In this document: positions 36,787-46,484 of the stretch, piece after piece
Numbering within the stretch: the stretch's first letter is position 1
Layout: every line of letters begins with the position of its first letter
NCBI GenBank assembly: GCA_020049775.1
Contig: JAGVLO010000008.1
Coordinates: 1-64,000, forward strand
DNA from: Alphaproteobacteria bacterium
GTDB lineage: Bacteria; Pseudomonadota; Alphaproteobacteria; Rickettsiales; SXRF01
Direction: 5' to 3'
Length of the DNA: 64,000 nucleotides
Made by a program: the position numbers and the translations under genes
Notes under the pieces: model-generated
Seen by the model: the letters and a program-made list of their open reading frames with translations, nothing else
What the model was told of the DNA's origin: nothing
Database searches by the model: none

Positions 36787-37230
36787 TCAGGCCGCGTTCG
36801 TGCGGATAATCGGCGTAGATAGAAGGGTTTTTTGTACCGGACACTTCGCCGCCACGTCCAGTAGCTTGGCGCGCTGTTCTTCAGTCAAAGCATCGCCATG
36901 AATTGTAATTTCCTTGGTGAACACATCTACCTTGCCACTGCGCCCTTCAGCAGCAAGGTTATCCACCACCTCGCGCTTGCTATGTGTCATACGCACGCTG
37001 ACACGTTCCAGCGGCCAGTTCTGGCGGCGCGCATACCAGCGGATGGTCATTGCCGTGCATTCGCCAAGCGCTGCCAACAGCAAATCATACGGCGCAGGGC
37101 CAAGGTCAGCGCCGCCAGCCGACACCGGCTCATCCCCCAGCAATTCATGACCGGACACAGAAATAGACACTGAAAAAACGCTTTTGCCATTTTCACTTAT
37201 GTCAGCAGAAATGATATTATTATCAGACAC
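36787..37230 (-). CDS. OsmC/Ohr-family peroxiredoxin-like protein
   Basis: A 147-residue thiol peroxidase-fold protein that probably reduces organic hydroperoxides or a related electrophile. The two active-site cysteines are present: Cys58 in '[16 protein letters not shown]' and Cys130 in '[11 protein letters not shown]'. The arrangement is that of the YhfA/OsmC-like branch rather than Ohr. It is transcribed toward the TetR operator region and divergent from the RNB nuclease (128 bases). Read-through into the efflux operon is possible since no terminator is evident between them. Confidence 0.88.
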   Translation of the reverse strand: MSDNNIISADISENGKSVFSVSISVSGHELLGDEPVSAGGADLGPAPYDLLLAALGECTAMTIRWYARRQNWPLERVSVRMTHSKREVVDNLAAEGRSGKVDVFTKEITIHGDALTEEQRAKLLDVAAKCPVQKTLLSTPIIRTNAA

Positions 37231-37358
37231 ATGGCCTCCGTCGGACTAGAAAATCCTATTTAATTCTGTTAATGTGCATATATAATATATGGTATAAGAT
37301 AGAGTGCAGTTAACCCATTGTCACCACAGTATTAGGTAAACAGGCAGAATGACGTGAC

Positions 37359-39668
37359 ATGAAAGAGCCGCCGCCATTTATCAGGCGTAAAACGCCCACC
37401 TACGCATCCGCGCAAATAGCAGCCTATGCCATCTGTAAAGAACCCATTGACCTTGCAGGCCGCAAGCCCATTGAGGGATTTGCCATCGACAGCGCTGATC
37501 CTGACACTCCCATGGACCGCGATGACGCTATCGATATCGAACACAAAACCGACCCCGTACATGGCAAGGTCACAGTACTGCATGTCACGATCGCCGACGT
37601 TGCTTCGTCCTGCCCGCGCGGCGCGCACAGGGAAACTAATGACAAGCTGGCAACGCTGGATAAGGAAGCACATACCAACGGCGAAACATTGTATTTCTCT
37701 TACGGTGTTGCGCCCATGCTGCCGCGCCGCCTACAGGACCGACTGAGTCTGGAGAACGGCAAGGAGCGCCCTGGCGTCACCATTTCCGTAACTTTCAACC
37801 AGAATGCCGATGTGGTGCATACGGAATTCGCGCGCACCGTCATCCGTGCCAAGTGCAAAAGCTATCAGGATGCCGTAAAAGATATCGCCGTCCACGGCAA
37901 CCCGCTGCAACAGCTTTCCGTGCTAGCTAAACATATACTGCAGCAAAAAAGCACCGCCACCGACCTGCCTTATTACGACGCCTCCACCGGTATGTATACC
38001 GACTCGGAAGGTAATACGCGGCACATCAATATTGATGAATTGAACGCCTATATGACCGTGCAGGGCTGCATGATTGCCGCCAATGAAGCATCTTCAGGCA
38101 TCATGCGCGACAGCAATTTCCTGTTCCGTAACCATAGCTACACCGCCAAGCATATTCCGCAATCCATGTTTTACAGTAAAAGCGCACTGGAAGGCTCCGG
38201 CGCAGATGTGCGTAAAGTCATACAGAACAAGGCCGAATACAATCCCGAGTGCAAAGGCCATTACGGACTCAACGCCCGGATGTATTCCCACGTTACCTCA
38301 CCCATCCGCCGTTATGCCGACCTTGTCAACCAGCGCATGATACACTGGTCAATTGATGTGGTGGATGCCGCCGTAGATCAGATTATGGCAGACAAACGCC
38401 ATGCCAGCGACGCATGGGACAGGGAACGTATCGCTCATCATGTCTGGCAACATGCCACACAGTTGCTCGGAGATGCCGCTGAATTCCGCGAAACCCGTGG
38501 CGGCATAAAAAAAGTGGTGGGTAAAAGACTTGAAGAGACCATTGCCGAAATAGCCGATGCCGTACCAGGCGTTGGCCGTGTGACTAGCATTGAAATTGCC
38601 AAAAAGACATTGGCAGCGATTGACGCCATAGAACTCCCCTACAGCAAAAAAGAGCTGACAAATGTTGCCACCGACCTGAACCGCACACTCGAGAAAAACC
38701 GCCTGCAGCGCCGTGAAATCGGCTACAGCGAAACCGAAGCATGGCTCAATGCCGTCTTTCCGGAGACTGACTCTAAGAAATTGTTATCATGGAGTCCGGG
38801 GTCTTTTGCCCGCCTGCTGGAGGCCGCAGCACGGCGAGGAGATAACAACGAAATATTTGCCAAGGAAGTACTCAAGCGGCTGGACAGCCCAAGTGACAAA
38901 GATGCGCTGGTGCAAAACCTGCACACGCTGCTGGTAGTCTCCGAGCGCTACAAAGACGGTCACTGGCAGATGCTGAAAAAACAGGCGTTCCAGCGCATCA
39001 AGAGCGATCCGACACTCGGCGAGAAAGTATTCACCTTCATGCAGGGCAGGCATGAAACCGATACCTACATTCTTGAGGCCACACTTCTGGATGACAACAA
39101 GCAGCCCTACCCCGCCGCACTGGTGGTACTCAGCAATAACGGCGGGGATTATTCAGCGCCGATTATTGATACGGCAGACACACCGGAACATGCGAAACAG
39201 GCAGCCATACTTACTTTTTTCCGACATTACGGCGACCTCTACCACCATGACGCGCTCTACACCCCAAAGCTGATTGATCTTGCGCTGGAGCGCGCACGCG
39301 TCAAACGCGGCAGTCGCTTCGAAACACTCAAGAAAATCTGCGGCGAGAATTTTTCGGTCACCGAGCAATATGAATTTGATGGTGCTGCAGAACATTCTGA
39401 TCATAATGCCAGCATCACGCTTACGGTCGCCAGCAAAGAAACAGGTGAAAAACTTATCAAAACACGCCGCGGACGCCACGAACAGGCACGCGACAAGGCC
39501 GCAAAAGACATACTGGAAGACCGCCGTTTCCACGATATGTTGTCGCAGTGCCATGGCGGCATGCATCTGGATGACGAACGCCTGAAGCCGGGTACGGAAC
39601 TGCCGGAAGCATTATGGGCGCATTCTTCGCGCATCATACAACGCACACAGGACGATCAGCAGCGCTGA
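37359..39668 (+). CDS. RNB-domain (RNase II/R-type) exoribonuclease with unusual C-terminus
   Basis: A predicted 3'-5' exoribonuclease, 769 residues. The RNB core lies at about 35-330: Asp44, Asp53, Asp55 and Asp56 in 'FAIDSADPDTPMDRDDAIDI' supply the metal-binding aspartates (with three extra residues after Asp44 compared with RNase II), and 'YSHVTSPIRRYADLVNQRM' (309-327) is the conserved late motif. There are no N-terminal cold-shock domains: the RNB starts almost at once. No S1 domain is evident. Instead there are helical segments (350-530) and two regions resembling double-stranded-RNA-binding domains: about 535-625, ending 'AKQAAILTFFRHYGDL', and about 655-730, ending 'ARDKAAKDILEDRRFHDML'. 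The architecture differs from RNase II and RNase R. It is alone on its strand. Confidence 0.82.
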   Translation: MKEPPPFIRRKTPTYASAQIAAYAICKEPIDLAGRKPIEGFAIDSADPDTPMDRDDAIDIEHKTDPVHGKVTVLHVTIADVASSCPRGAHRETNDKLATLDKEAHTNGETLYFSYGVAPMLPRRLQDRLSLENGKERPGVTISVTFNQNADVVHTEFARTVIRAKCKSYQDAVKDIAVHGNPLQQLSVLAKHILQQKSTATDLPYYDASTGMYTDSEGNTRHINIDELNAYMTVQGCMIAANEASSGIMRDSNFLFRNHSYTAKHIPQSMFYSKSALEGSGADVRKVIQNKAEYNPECKGHYGLNARMYSHVTSPIRRYADLVNQRMIHWSIDVVDAAVDQIMADKRHASDAWDRERIAHHVWQHATQLLGDAAEFRETRGGIKKVVGKRLEETIAEIADAVPGVGRVTSIEIAKKTLAAIDAIELPYSKKELTNVATDLNRTLEKNRLQRREIGYSETEAWLNAVFPETDSKKLLSWSPGSFARLLEAAARRGDNNEIFAKEVLKRLDSPSDKDALVQNLHTLLVVSERYKDGHWQMLKKQAFQRIKSDPTLGEKVFTFMQGRHETDTYILEATLLDDNKQPYPAALVVLSNNGGDYSAPIIDTADTPEHAKQAAILTFFRHYGDLYHHDALYTPKLIDLALERARVKRGSRFETLKKICGENFSVTEQYEFDGAAEHSDHNASITLTVASKETGEKLIKTRRGRHEQARDKAAKDILEDRRFHDMLSQCHGGMHLDDERLKPGTELPEALWAHSSRIIQRTQDDQQR

Positions 39669-39682
39669 ATATTCCTAATTAA

Positions 39683-40564
39683 TTATTTTCCTAATTTTTG
39701 GCGCATGTAAGCCGCAGCTTCTGCGAGGGATGAAGCATTAGTTACATCACAGCCAATACCCTCTCTTGCGCACCACTCCACAAGATGCTCCATAGCAAGG
39801 TTGCCTTTGGGGCTATTGGCATAAGGGCAGCCGCCAAGCCCGCCGGTAGAGGCGTCAAAGGTGCGTATGCCCAACTCATAAGAACGCGCGACGTTACCAA
39901 TGGCCGTGCCGAACGTATCATGGAAATGCATGGCCACTTTATCTAACGGCACAGCTTGTTTTTTCAGTGCAGCAACCAGTTCTTCCACTTTCTCGGGTGT
40001 GCCGATACCCGTAGTATCGCCCAGTGATACTTCGTAGCACCCCATGTCCAGCAACTGCTTTGAGCGCATAGCTACCGCCTGCGGATTAAATGGCATATCA
40101 TCATACCCAAATACAGTGGACAAGTACCCACGCACGCGTATGCCGCAATCCGTGGCTTCGGTAATCACCGGCATAATCGCCGCAAATGAGGCATCCACAG
40201 ATTGATTGATATTCGCCTTGGAAAATTGCTCGGACACGGCAAGGAAAATGGCTACTTCCTTTGCGCCTATTTCCTTGGCGCGCAGCAAGCCCTTCTGGTT
40301 GGGCGTAAGGTAGGAAAAAATAATCTCCGGATGGTTTTCCTGCACAGGCTCGAGCAGCTGCGCCACCTCTGCGGAATTAGCCATGGCAGGTACGGCAGCG
40401 GGCTTTACAAAACTCCCCGCCTCAATGCGCCTGAGGCCGGATTTCATGAGTTTTTCTATATAATATACCTTGTCCTGCGCCGTAAGGCTGGCGGCATTTT
40501 TCTCATTTTGCAGCCCGTCGCGGGCGCTTACATCTACAATTTCTATACGCTGCGCAGAAGGCAT
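39683..40564 (-). CDS. liuE: Hydroxymethylglutaryl-CoA lyase
   Basis: Last enzyme of leucine degradation; splits HMG-CoA into acetoacetate and acetyl-CoA. The 293 residues are the normal length. Seen: 'VDVSARDGLQNEKN' with Arg15, Asp16 and Glu21 at the TIM-barrel active site, the metal-binding 'MHFHDTFGTA' histidines, and 'STGGLGGCPYA' with the mobile-loop Cys. It is the terminal gene of the minus-strand run that begins with isovaleryl-CoA dehydrogenase, starting 1 base after the BCCP stop. Confidence 0.94.
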   Translation of the reverse strand: MPSAQRIEIVDVSARDGLQNEKNAASLTAQDKVYYIEKLMKSGLRRIEAGSFVKPAAVPAMANSAEVAQLLEPVQENHPEIIFSYLTPNQKGLLRAKEIGAKEVAIFLAVSEQFSKANINQSVDASFAAIMPVITEATDCGIRVRGYLSTVFGYDDMPFNPQAVAMRSKQLLDMGCYEVSLGDTTGIGTPEKVEELVAALKKQAVPLDKVAMHFHDTFGTAIGNVARSYELGIRTFDASTGGLGGCPYANSPKGNLAMEHLVEWCAREGIGCDVTNASSLAEAAAYMRQKLGK

Positions 40565-40565
40565 A

Positions 40566-41087
40566 TCACGCTGCCTCGGATACGGGCTGCACCAGCTTCA
40601 CCAACTCAGCGCCCTCACCCACCATTTGCCCTGCCTGCACCAGCACGGCCTCTACCTGCGCATCGCCACCCGCAGAAAGCGTAAGTTGCAACTTCATGGC
40701 TTCCAGCACCACCAGCGGCTGGCCTTCCGTGACCATCTCTCCTGCTTTCACCAGCACCTGACGCACCATACCCGGCATCGGCGCTACTGGTGCCAAGCGT
40801 GACTCCGTTGTACCAGCCGATGCATGCGCACGTGGCTCGGACACCACGACATCCAGCGCGCCCAGCTGCAATTTATACCCCGCCTTGCCAGCAGAAAAAC
40901 CAAAGCTGCCCGTGCGCTCCCAGACATCCGGCGATGTTTCATGCTCAAGCACAAAGCTGCCGTCGCTGAGTCGCTGTCCGGTAAAATGATATTGCTTGCC
41001 GGCGTAAGTAAAGCGTACGGACTGGCCCTTGCGTTCGGTCACTTCCATCTCTACGGTTTTACCGTTGATAACCAGCGTAGCGCTCAT
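40566..41087 (-). CDS. Biotin carboxyl carrier part of methylcrotonyl-CoA carboxylase alpha, encoded separately
   Basis: A 173-residue protein with a C-terminal biotinyl domain: '[16 protein letters not shown]' (from about 102) and the biotin acceptor Lys132 in '[11 protein letters not shown]' (Leu replaces the usual Met after Lys). Residues 1-95 resemble the BT linker region that joins the carboxylase to the carrier in ordinary MCC alpha chains. The start overlaps the biotin carboxylase stop as ATGA, so the two parts are coupled but separate. Together they are 672 residues, about the length of a single MCC alpha. It could be a stable split or a frameshift. Confidence 0.88.
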   Translation of the reverse strand: MSATLVINGKTVEMEVTERKGQSVRFTYAGKQYHFTGQRLSDGSFVLEHETSPDVWERTGSFGFSAGKAGYKLQLGALDVVVSEPRAHASAGTTESRLAPVAPMPGMVRQVLVKAGEMVTEGQPLVVLEAMKLQLTLSAGGDAQVEAVLVQAGQMVGEGAELVKLVQPVSEAA

Positions 41088-42583
41088 CTGAACCCCGACA
41101 ATTTTTCATTGGTCCACGCAGAATGCTCCACACCATCCGCGGTCGCTCCGGCCTGCGTATTGCTGCCGCCAAACAGGAAATAAATAGCCGCTGACTTCGC
41201 CACATCTTCATCCGGCAGCGTCTGGTCAAACAACATTGCCTTGTGGCGGGGGATGAAATCTGTGCTGGTTTTGCCGTCACGGAACGGTTTGGAATCCAGC
41301 ACACGCATCAGGAATGCGCGGTTGGTGGTCACGCCACCGATATATGTGCGCGCCAGCGCATCCAGTAAAGTGTTTATGGCATCGCTGCGCGTATGGCCAA
41401 AGGCTGCCAGTTTAGCCAGCATCGGGTCATAGCGCGAGGAAACGCGCACCCCGCTGGAGTACCCGTTTTCGCAGCGTACCTGCGGTAAATGCGGCAGGCT
41501 GAAATGCGAGAGATCACCCGGTGCCGGAAGGAATTCGCGCTGCGGGTCTTCGGCATACAGGCGTACTTCCACCGCATAACCGGTGCAGCTTACGTCCGCC
41601 TGCACGACAGATAAGGGCTTTCCCTCCGCCACTTCTATCTGCAGGCGTACAAGATCCAGCCCTGTGACCATCTCCGTTACCGGATGCTCCACCTGCAGGC
41701 GCGTATTCATCTCAAGGAAATAAAACTCGCCTGTACTGTCGAGAATAAATTCCATAGTACCCGCGCCCACATATTTGATATGGGACGTGATTTTAAGCGC
41801 AGCCTGATAGAGCGCTTTTTTTATTTTCTCCGGTAAATTTGGAGCTGGACTTTCTTCCACGATTTTCTGGTGACGGCGCTGTATGGAGCATTCACGCTCA
41901 AAGAAATGCAGGTGGTTGCCCTTGGTGTCGGAGAATACCTGCACTTCGATATGACGCGGCTGCTGCAAATATTTTTCCATCAGCAGGCGGCCATCGCCAA
42001 ATGCATTTTGTGCTTCTGATCGCGCCGATTCCAGAGCGGCATTTACATCCTGCTCGCGCTCGACAACGCGCATACCCTTACCGCCGCCGCCTGCCGCCGC
42101 CTTAATCAGCACCGGAAAACCAATGGCCTTAACTTGCTTGGCTAAATGCGCGTTGTCCTGGTTGTCACCGTGATAGCCGGGAATCACCGGCACACCGATT
42201 TCTTCACATAATTTGCGCGATGCGGCCTTGTCGCCCATGCGTGAAATGATCGAAGCCGGAGGCCCGACGAATATGAGGCCTGCCTTTTCTACCGCGTCGG
42301 CAAATTTCGAGTTTTCCGATAAAAACCCGTAGCCGGGGTGAATGGCGTCTACGCCCGTTTTTTTAGCGACAGCAATAATCTGTTCTATATTGAGATACGT
42401 CTCCGCCAGCGATTCACCGCTAAGCTGGCAATTGATATCTCCGGCCATAGCATGCGGCAGCGCGCGGTCATCAGCAGCAAACAGCGTAACCGTGCGGATG
42501 CCCATGGCGCGGCAGGTGGAAATAATGCGGCAAACGATTTCCCCGCGGTTGGCAATCAATAATGTGCGGATTTGTTTACTCAT
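41084..42583 (-). CDS. liuD: Biotin carboxylase part of methylcrotonyl-CoA carboxylase alpha
   Basis: ATP-dependent carboxylation of biotin for the 3-methylcrotonyl-CoA step of leucine degradation. The 499 residues contain the N-terminal Rossmann-like part ('[12 protein letters not shown]'), the ATP-grasp glycine loop '[15 protein letters not shown]', the catalytic '[18 protein letters not shown]' and the C-terminal lid. They end at 'TNEKLSGFR', where a normal alpha chain would run on into the BT linker. The carrier domain follows in another frame (see 40566-41087). Its start overlaps the hydratase stop by 4 bases. The acyl-CoA specificity is assigned from operon context. Confidence 0.9.
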   Translation of the reverse strand: MSKQIRTLLIANRGEIVCRIISTCRAMGIRTVTLFAADDRALPHAMAGDINCQLSGESLAETYLNIEQIIAVAKKTGVDAIHPGYGFLSENSKFADAVEKAGLIFVGPPASIISRMGDKAASRKLCEEIGVPVIPGYHGDNQDNAHLAKQVKAIGFPVLIKAAAGGGGKGMRVVEREQDVNAALESARSEAQNAFGDGRLLMEKYLQQPRHIEVQVFSDTKGNHLHFFERECSIQRRHQKIVEESPAPNLPEKIKKALYQAALKITSHIKYVGAGTMEFILDSTGEFYFLEMNTRLQVEHPVTEMVTGLDLVRLQIEVAEGKPLSVVQADVSCTGYAVEVRLYAEDPQREFLPAPGDLSHFSLPHLPQVRCENGYSSGVRVSSRYDPMLAKLAAFGHTRSDAINTLLDALARTYIGGVTTNRAFLMRVLDSKPFRDGKTSTDFIPRHKAMLFDQTLPDEDVAKSAAIYFLFGGSNTQAGATADGVEHSAWTNEKLSGFR

Positions 42584-43380
42584 GCATTACCTGCCCATGA
42601 AGGTTTATGCCCGCCAAGCAAGGCTTCCATGCCTTCCTGCCCTTCTTCGCTCACACGCATCTGTGCAATCGCATCCACCGTATGTTTGGTGCGTGCCTCG
42701 CGGTCTTCGGAAGAAAAATGCATAACTTCTGCTATCAGCGCCTTGGCACGGCGGCTGGCATAAGGCCCGGCTTTCAGGAATTCTTCTATCACCTCTTCCG
42801 AGGCTTTTTCCAGTGATTCGCGTGCAACCGTGCGATGCACCAACCCCATTTCACGCGCTGCCTGTGCTGAAAACATCATGCCGGATGTAAAATAGGCGCG
42901 CGCCGCTGACAGCCCAATTTTCTCGATAACATAGGGTGAAATCACCGCTGGAATCAACCCAAGGCGCACCTCGGTGAGTCCAAATTTTGCTTCTTCTGCG
43001 GCCAGTGCATAATCACACACAGCCACCAAGCCTGCTCCACCGCCAAGCGCCGCGCCCTGCACAATGCAGATCAGCGGCTTGGTGAAGTAGCGAAGCAAAG
43101 CAAACATCTCTGCCATGCGCGAGCTGTCAGCAAGGTTTTCTTCCTGAGTGTAATGTTTCATGGCCTTCATCCAGTTCAGGTCGGCACCTGCGCAAAATGA
43201 TTTTCCTTTGCCAAGCAGCACGGCAAAGCGCACCTTGTCATTGGCTTCGAGTGCGCCAAATGCATGCGTCAGTTCACTAATAAGCCGATCATCAAACGCA
43301 TTATGCACGTCCGGCCTGTTGAGGCATACTTTTGCCACGCCGCGTTTGTCGATATCCAGTGTCAGCAGCGAATAATGCAT
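42580..43380 (-). CDS. liuC: Methylglutaconyl-CoA hydratase (enoyl-CoA hydratase family)
   Basis: Hydrates 3-methylglutaconyl-CoA to HMG-CoA in leucine breakdown, judged by its place in the operon. The 266-residue crotonase-fold protein has the oxyanion-hole segments 'SFCAGADLNWM' and 'VQGAALGGGAGLVAVCDYA', and the catalytic Glu region 'FGLTEVRLGLIPAV'. The gene starts 2 bases after the MCC beta stop and overlaps the biotin carboxylase gene by ATGA. Without the context only an enoyl-CoA hydratase call would be safe. Confidence 0.88.
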   Translation of the reverse strand: MHYSLLTLDIDKRGVAKVCLNRPDVHNAFDDRLISELTHAFGALEANDKVRFAVLLGKGKSFCAGADLNWMKAMKHYTQEENLADSSRMAEMFALLRYFTKPLICIVQGAALGGGAGLVAVCDYALAAEEAKFGLTEVRLGLIPAVISPYVIEKIGLSAARAYFTSGMMFSAQAAREMGLVHRTVARESLEKASEEVIEEFLKAGPYASRRAKALIAEVMHFSSEDREARTKHTVDAIAQMRVSEEGQEGMEALLGGHKPSWAGNA

Positions 43381-43382
43381 GG

Positions 43383-45002
43383 CTACATCCTGAACACGCC
43401 AAATTTCGTTTCGCCGACAGGAGCATTCAGGCTTGTGGTCAACGCAAGACCAAGCACATCACGGGTAGTAACAGGGTCAATCACCCCGTCATCCCACAGG
43501 CGCGCCGTGCTGTAATAGGAACTGCTTTCCTTAACGTATTTAGCAAGCAAAGGATCGCGGAATGCTTCCAGCTCCTTGCCTTTAAGCACAGGCTTTCCAT
43601 CTTTCACCAGCGCGTCCTGACGCACGCGCGTGAGTACATCGGCGGCCTGTTCACCGCCCATCACCGCCGTCTGCGCATTCGGCCACATCCACAGAAAACG
43701 CGGGGAGTATGCACGACCGCACATACCGTAATTGCCTGCGCCAAATGAGCCGCCAATCACTACCGTGAATTTAGGCACTTGAGCGTTGCTGACAGCAGTG
43801 ACAAGTTTAGCACCGTTCTTGGCGATGCCTTCCGCTTCCGCTTTTTTGCCGACCATAAAGCCGGTGATGTTTTGTAGGAACACCAGTGGAATGCCGCGCT
43901 GGCAGCACAGTTCGACAAAATGCGCCGCCTTCAGTGCCGATTCCGAAAACAGAATACCGTTATTGGCGATAATGCCTACACGGCAACCATGAATAGTGGC
44001 AAAGCCGCAGACAATAGTAGTGCCGAAGCGGCGCTTGAATTCATGGAATCGCGAACCGTCAACGATACGTGCAATGATTTCACGCACGTCGAACTGCACG
44101 CGCGTGGATTCCTTAGGCAGGATGCCGTAAATCTCTTCTGCCGGATAAAGTGGTTCTTCATACGGCATAGTGTTGGGCGCATTGGCACGCTTGGTATTCA
44201 AATGTTCGGCAATATCGCGCACCATAGCCAGCGCCTGCGGTTCGTTTTCGGCGTAATGGTCGGCCACGCCGGATTGCATGGTGTGTACCTCGGCGCCACC
44301 CAGCTCTTCTGCCGTTACGTCTTCACCAATGGCTGCTTTTACCAACGGCGGGCCAGCAAGGAAAATAGTGCCGTTGCCTTTGACAATCACGCTTTCGTCG
44401 CACATAGCAGGCACATAAGCGCCGCCTGCTGTACACGAACCGACGACAGCGGCAATCTGCGGAATACCGGCTGCCGACATGCGCGCCTGATTATAAAAAA
44501 TGCGCCCGAAATGATCGCGGTCAGGAAATACTTCATCCTGCATGGGAAGAAATGCGCCGCCGGAATCCACAAGGTAAATGCATGGCAGGCGGTTTTCATA
44601 AGCGATTTCCTGCGCGCGCAAGTGCTTCTTCACTGTCATCGGGAAATACGTGCCGCCTTTGACGGTAGCGTCATTGGCAACAAAAAGGCATTCGCGCCCA
44701 TGCACACGGCCAATACCTGTCACCACGCCCGCTGATGGCACGCCACCTTCGTTTTCATACATGTCACACGCAGCAAGTGCCGACAGTTCTAGAAACGGAG
44801 ATCCGGGATCGAGGATACGATTAATGCGCTCACGCGGGAGCAGCTTGCCGCGCGCATGATGGCGTTCGACTGCTTTCTTGCCGCCGCCTTCCGCGACGAT
44901 TGCAAGCCGCTTTTTTAAGTCTTCTGCAAGTGCGCGGTTATGCGCAGCATTGTCGGCAAAGGTTTTTGATTGGCTATCGGCATGCGCGGTAAGTGTAGAC
45001 AT
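43383..45002 (-). CDS. liuB: Methylcrotonyl-CoA carboxylase beta (carboxyltransferase) subunit
   Basis: Transfers carboxyl from biotin to 3-methylcrotonyl-CoA. The 539 residues show both crotonase-like halves. The N half has '[18 protein letters not shown]' and '[20 protein letters not shown]'; the C half has '[19 protein letters not shown]', '[19 protein letters not shown]' and '[19 protein letters not shown]'. These are closer to MCC beta than to propionyl-CoA carboxylase beta. It is second in the operon after isovaleryl-CoA dehydrogenase (50-base gap) and would form the alpha6-beta6 enzyme with the split alpha parts. Confidence 0.94.
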   Translation of the reverse strand: MSTLTAHADSQSKTFADNAAHNRALAEDLKKRLAIVAEGGGKKAVERHHARGKLLPRERINRILDPGSPFLELSALAACDMYENEGGVPSAGVVTGIGRVHGRECLFVANDATVKGGTYFPMTVKKHLRAQEIAYENRLPCIYLVDSGGAFLPMQDEVFPDRDHFGRIFYNQARMSAAGIPQIAAVVGSCTAGGAYVPAMCDESVIVKGNGTIFLAGPPLVKAAIGEDVTAEELGGAEVHTMQSGVADHYAENEPQALAMVRDIAEHLNTKRANAPNTMPYEEPLYPAEEIYGILPKESTRVQFDVREIIARIVDGSRFHEFKRRFGTTIVCGFATIHGCRVGIIANNGILFSESALKAAHFVELCCQRGIPLVFLQNITGFMVGKKAEAEGIAKNGAKLVTAVSNAQVPKFTVVIGGSFGAGNYGMCGRAYSPRFLWMWPNAQTAVMGGEQAADVLTRVRQDALVKDGKPVLKGKELEAFRDPLLAKYVKESSSYYSTARLWDDGVIDPVTTRDVLGLALTTSLNAPVGETKFGVFRM

Positions 45003-45052
45003 TTAGAAAAAACCCAACAGTTTGTGAGAGTGACAGGCTAGCAAAATGGAAG

Positions 45053-46204
45053 TCAATCGGCGCACCCGATCTGCCGTGAAATAATCAGGCGTTGTATTTC
45101 CGATGTGCCTTCGCCGATACGCAGCAGGCGGTGATCGCGCCAGAAACGCTCCACGTCATATTCCTCCATCAGGCCGTAACCGCCATGAATCTGCACGGCC
45201 ATATCGGTAACCTCGCCCGCCACTTCCGAGCTGTAGAGCTTGGCAATCGCTGCTTCCTTGGAAAACGGCTTGCCGTTGTCGGCCAGCCAGCAGGTCTTGT
45301 GAAGGTAGGTACGCGCCATCTCGATTTTCATATGCATATCGGCCAGCGCAAAACCAATCGACTGGAAGCCAGAAATCGGTTTGCCGAACTGCTTGCGTTC
45401 ATTGGCGTAGGCGAGTGCTTTTTCATACGCACCCTGCGCGCAGCCGACACCCATGGAAGCGATGCCAATTTTGCCGCGGTCAAGTGTAGATAGCATCTGC
45501 TTCGAACCGTCACCCTGCTTGCCGAGCATGTTGGCGTCCGGCACGAATACGTCTTCGAAATAGACTTCGCAGGTATCGGATGAACGCCACATCAGCTTTC
45601 CGTGCATGGATTTCACCGTCAAGCCCTTAGTGCCTGCCTCTACGATAAGGCAGGAAAGTTCAGGCCTGCCTTCACCTTTGCTTCCGGTAACTGCCTGCAC
45701 GGTGATACCGGCGTTCATGTGGTTGGCATTAGTGATAAAAATTTTGGAGCCGTTGATCTTCCAGCCGCCATCCACTTTTTTAGCGGTCGTTTTGCTGCCG
45801 CGCGAATCAGAGCCTGCGCCCGGTTCGGTCAGGCCAAATGCCCAGAGTTTTTCGCCGGTGCAGAGCTGAGGAATATATTTTTTGCGCTGCGCGTCATTGC
45901 CAAAATAATACAGTGGCGCAATACCCAGCGAGTTGTGCGCAGTAATGGTGGCCGCTTGTGAACCGTCCACGCGTGAAATTTCCTCACAGGCAACAGCATA
46001 GGCCAGATAATCCATGCCATGCCCGCCGTAATTTTCCGGCACAATGATACCAAACAGCCCGAGCTGGCCCATTTTACGGGTGATCTCTTCAGAGAACTGC
46101 TCTTTTTTGTCCAGCTCTTTTGCCTTCGGCGCAATTTCCGACTCAGCGAATTTACGCACGGTATCGCGCAGCATTTTGTGCGTCTCAGGCAAATCAAAAT
46201 TCAT
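45053..46204 (-). CDS. liuA: Isovaleryl-CoA dehydrogenase
   Basis: FAD-dependent oxidation of isovaleryl-CoA to 3-methylcrotonyl-CoA. The 383 residues begin 'MNFDLPETHKMLRDTVRKFA'; this start (46204) has AAGGGGA just upstream and is better than the longer frame to 46252. Seen: 'FGLTEPGAGSDSRGSKT' (acyl and FAD binding), 'LDRGKIGIASMGVGCAQGA' in the helix that carries the catalytic Glu region of this subfamily, 'QIHGGYGLMEEYDVERFWRD' and the end 'IGEGTSEIQRLII'. It is the first gene of the liu operon and divergent from the thiolase operon. Confidence 0.93.
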   Translation of the reverse strand: MNFDLPETHKMLRDTVRKFAESEIAPKAKELDKKEQFSEEITRKMGQLGLFGIIVPENYGGHGMDYLAYAVACEEISRVDGSQAATITAHNSLGIAPLYYFGNDAQRKKYIPQLCTGEKLWAFGLTEPGAGSDSRGSKTTAKKVDGGWKINGSKIFITNANHMNAGITVQAVTGSKGEGRPELSCLIVEAGTKGLTVKSMHGKLMWRSSDTCEVYFEDVFVPDANMLGKQGDGSKQMLSTLDRGKIGIASMGVGCAQGAYEKALAYANERKQFGKPISGFQSIGFALADMHMKIEMARTYLHKTCWLADNGKPFSKEAAIAKLYSSEVAGEVTDMAVQIHGGYGLMEEYDVERFWRDHRLLRIGEGTSEIQRLIISRQIGCAD

Positions 46205-46460
46205 AGTGTCCCCTTGAGGTGTTGAAGCTGTCTGTCGTTGAGCGTTTGACATCAGGCGGTCTCCTGCAAATCTATGAGCCCCTAAGCAGGCTTTATAATG
46301 ACATGGGTTATAGCTTAACCCCAGCTTTTGTCAAAGCGCGAATGATGATGTTAATGATGGTTAAATTGCTATTGCACTGCACAAAATCTATGCTCCTGAG
46401 CCATGCCCTTGCACCACACTGAATTCAGGCTTGCGCAAACGGGCTTCTAGGTTAGATTAT

Positions 46461-46476
46461 CCCTGAAATTTCAGGG
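46461..46476. promoter_or_regulatory. Perfect 16-bp palindrome overlapping the thiolase ribosome binding site
   Basis: CCCTGAAATTTCAGGG. Its right end supplies the AGGG of the Shine-Dalgarno (AGGGAG) and lies 8 bases before the ATG at 46485. It may be an operator or an RNA hairpin that masks the ribosome binding site. Confidence 0.6.
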
Positions 46477-46484
46477 AGCACCGC

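Noticed and set aside
43920-44735. Plus-strand open frame of 271 codons opposite methylcrotonyl-CoA carboxylase beta
   Set aside because: Fully antisense to a well-conserved subunit; no domain and no context.
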